From the NCBI GenBank assembly GCA_031553705.1, contig JAVBLD010000007.1:1-64000 (forward strand): DNA of 64,000 nt. Direction: 5' to 3'. This DNA comes from JAVBLD01 sp031553705. GTDB taxonomy: Bacteria > Bacteroidota > Bacteroidia > Bacteroidales > Marinifilaceae. Shown here in pieces: positions 63,331 through 64,000 of the stretch. Positions within the stretch are counted from its first letter, which is position 1. The number at the start of each line of letters is the position of its first letter. Below the pieces are notes generated by a model. That model made no database searches, was not told where the DNA came from, and worked only from the letters and a program-made list of their open reading frames with translations. The position numbers and the translations under genes are program-made.

Positions 63331-63338
63331 TAACTTTG
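63331..63338 (+). promoter_or_regulatory. -7 box upstream of the M23 peptidase gene
   Basis: TAACTTTG is an exact TAnnTTTG match, 20 bases before the ATG at 63359, giving a leader of about 14 bases. Confidence 0.6.
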
Positions 63339-63358
63339 AGGGTTAATAATTTATCAAT

Positions 63359-64000
63359 ATGGTGAAAAAGAAAATAAGACGGTGGGACAAGCTGAAATAT
63401 AAGTATAAGTTATCCGTTATTAATGAGGTGTCTTATGAGGAGGTCTTTCATTTCCGCTTATCCCAGCTACATGTGTTAACGGCACTGAGTGTATTGACGG
63501 TTGTATTGGTTGGGTTGACAATATTATTGATTGCTTTTACCGACCTGCGGGAGTTTATTCCGGGGTATCCTGACGGAAAAATGCGCCGGATGATTACAGA
63601 AAACGCATTGCGTGTCGATTCTTTGAAACACGAGTTAAATAAACGGGATAATTTTTTATATTCATTCCGGGTGATGCTGAACGGAGGGGATACAAGCGCC
63701 ATGACCAAAGTACATCATAGGGATACCGTCCGCAATAATAATGACACGATAACATTTAGTAGCATTAGTGCTGAGGAAAGTAGTTTCAGAACCTCAATGG
63801 AAGAACAGGAACGTTTTAATTTGGGGCTTGGTATCAGCACAACTAATAATGATTACTATCACTTTTTCCCCCCGGTGGAGGGAATTGTAAGTCGCGGGTT
63901 TGATGAGAAAACAAGACATTATGCTACCGATGTGGTTGCGAAACCCGGTGCAAAAGTTTCTGCCATTCTGGATGGAGTGGTTATTTTTACCGACTGGACT
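63359..64000 (+). CDS. M23-family peptidase, membrane-anchored (truncated by the window end)
   Basis: 214 codons visible from the ATG. A basic cytoplasmic N-terminus, one membrane helix (VLTALSVLTVVLVGLTILLI), and a helical/linker segment lead to the start of the LytM fold (FPPVEGIVSRGFDEKTRHYA, then TDVVAKPGAKVSAILDGVVI). In family members HYGTDI-like residues contribute a zinc ligand; here it reads HYATDV. It cleaves or regulates cleavage of peptidoglycan in the periplasm. The C-terminus lies outside the window. Confidence 0.88.
   Translation, partial: MVKKKIRRWDKLKYKYKLSVINEVSYEEVFHFRLSQLHVLTALSVLTVVLVGLTILLIAFTDLREFIPGYPDGKMRRMITENALRVDSLKHELNKRDNFLYSFRVMLNGGDTSAMTKVHHRDTVRNNNDTITFSSISAEESSFRTSMEEQERFNLGLGISTTNNDYYHFFPPVEGIVSRGFDEKTRHYATDVVAKPGAKVSAILDGVVIFTDWT

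Overview
The window is a chromosomal segment from a member of the Bacteroidales (Bacteroidota); family and genus cannot be fixed from the sequence alone. The reasons are many matches to the Bacteroidota promoter (-33 TTTG, -7 TAnnTTTG), lipoproteins with SPII lipoboxes and almost no Shine-Dalgarno sites, fimbrillin/DUF3575/DUF5119 proteins, a DUF47-PiT pair, a Bat-type operon, and Bacteroidota-style ClpC, GyrB, RpsA and DPP-IV.

Layout. 1-400: insertion-sequence debris. 404-1594: kbl (minus). 1825-5611: an FMN-riboswitch operon ribD-ribE-ribBA-ribH. 5717-14362: a visibly GC-rich accessory island with a fimbrial operon and a complete diversity-generating retroelement (DGR). 14545-25237 (minus): an arylsulfatase, then, behind its own terminator, an outer-membrane channel-like protein, MoxR, DUF58, DUF4381, two VWA proteins, BatD and a HAD phosphatase lipoprotein. 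25312-28514 (minus): a short trigger-factor-like protein, MgtE and RsmA. 28668-35682 (plus): a flippase-like membrane protein, RsmG, an enlarged LigA and ClpC. 35756-42021 (minus): M13 peptidase, thioredoxin-like protein, TPR lipoprotein and YgiQ-type radical SAM protein. 42294-56640 (plus): small lipoproteins, RimO, DUF47-PiT, GyrB, LOG protein, nitrilase, DPP-IV, TrmD, ribosomal protein S1 and RNase Z. 56663-58121: a multiply broken gene. 58229-62168: three signalling proteins. 62201-64000: ManC and a truncated M23 peptidase.

The highlight is the DGR. A reverse transcriptase (11284-12489) with the DGR hallmark motif IGNLTSQ and a YMDD box follows an HRDC-domain accessory protein (10827-11294). 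The 134-bp template repeat (TR, 12286-12419) lies entirely inside the RT reading frame, in a different frame. Two lipoprotein adhesin-like genes flank the RT. Each has a fimbrillin-like N-terminal region and a C-terminal SUMF1/FGE-fold (C-type-lectin-like) domain, and each ends in a 134-bp variable repeat (VR1 10546-10679, VR2 14229-14362). Aligning by hand, VR1 differs from TR at 21 of 34 TR adenines and VR2 at 20 of 34. Over the roughly 100 non-adenine positions there is one mismatch in VR1 and none in VR2. This is the adenine-specific signature of mutagenic retrohoming.

The targets sit in an operon with a DUF3575 protein and a DUF5119 lipoprotein, so the likely product is a surface fimbria or adhesin with two hypervariable ligand-binding subunits. 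A divergent membrane-bound LuxR-type regulator is separated from the operon by two 22-bp repeats, 44 bp apart, just upstream of an exact Bacteroidota promoter. Nucleotide blocks conserved on both sides of the two VRs suggest cis-acting retrohoming elements or cassette exchange between targets.
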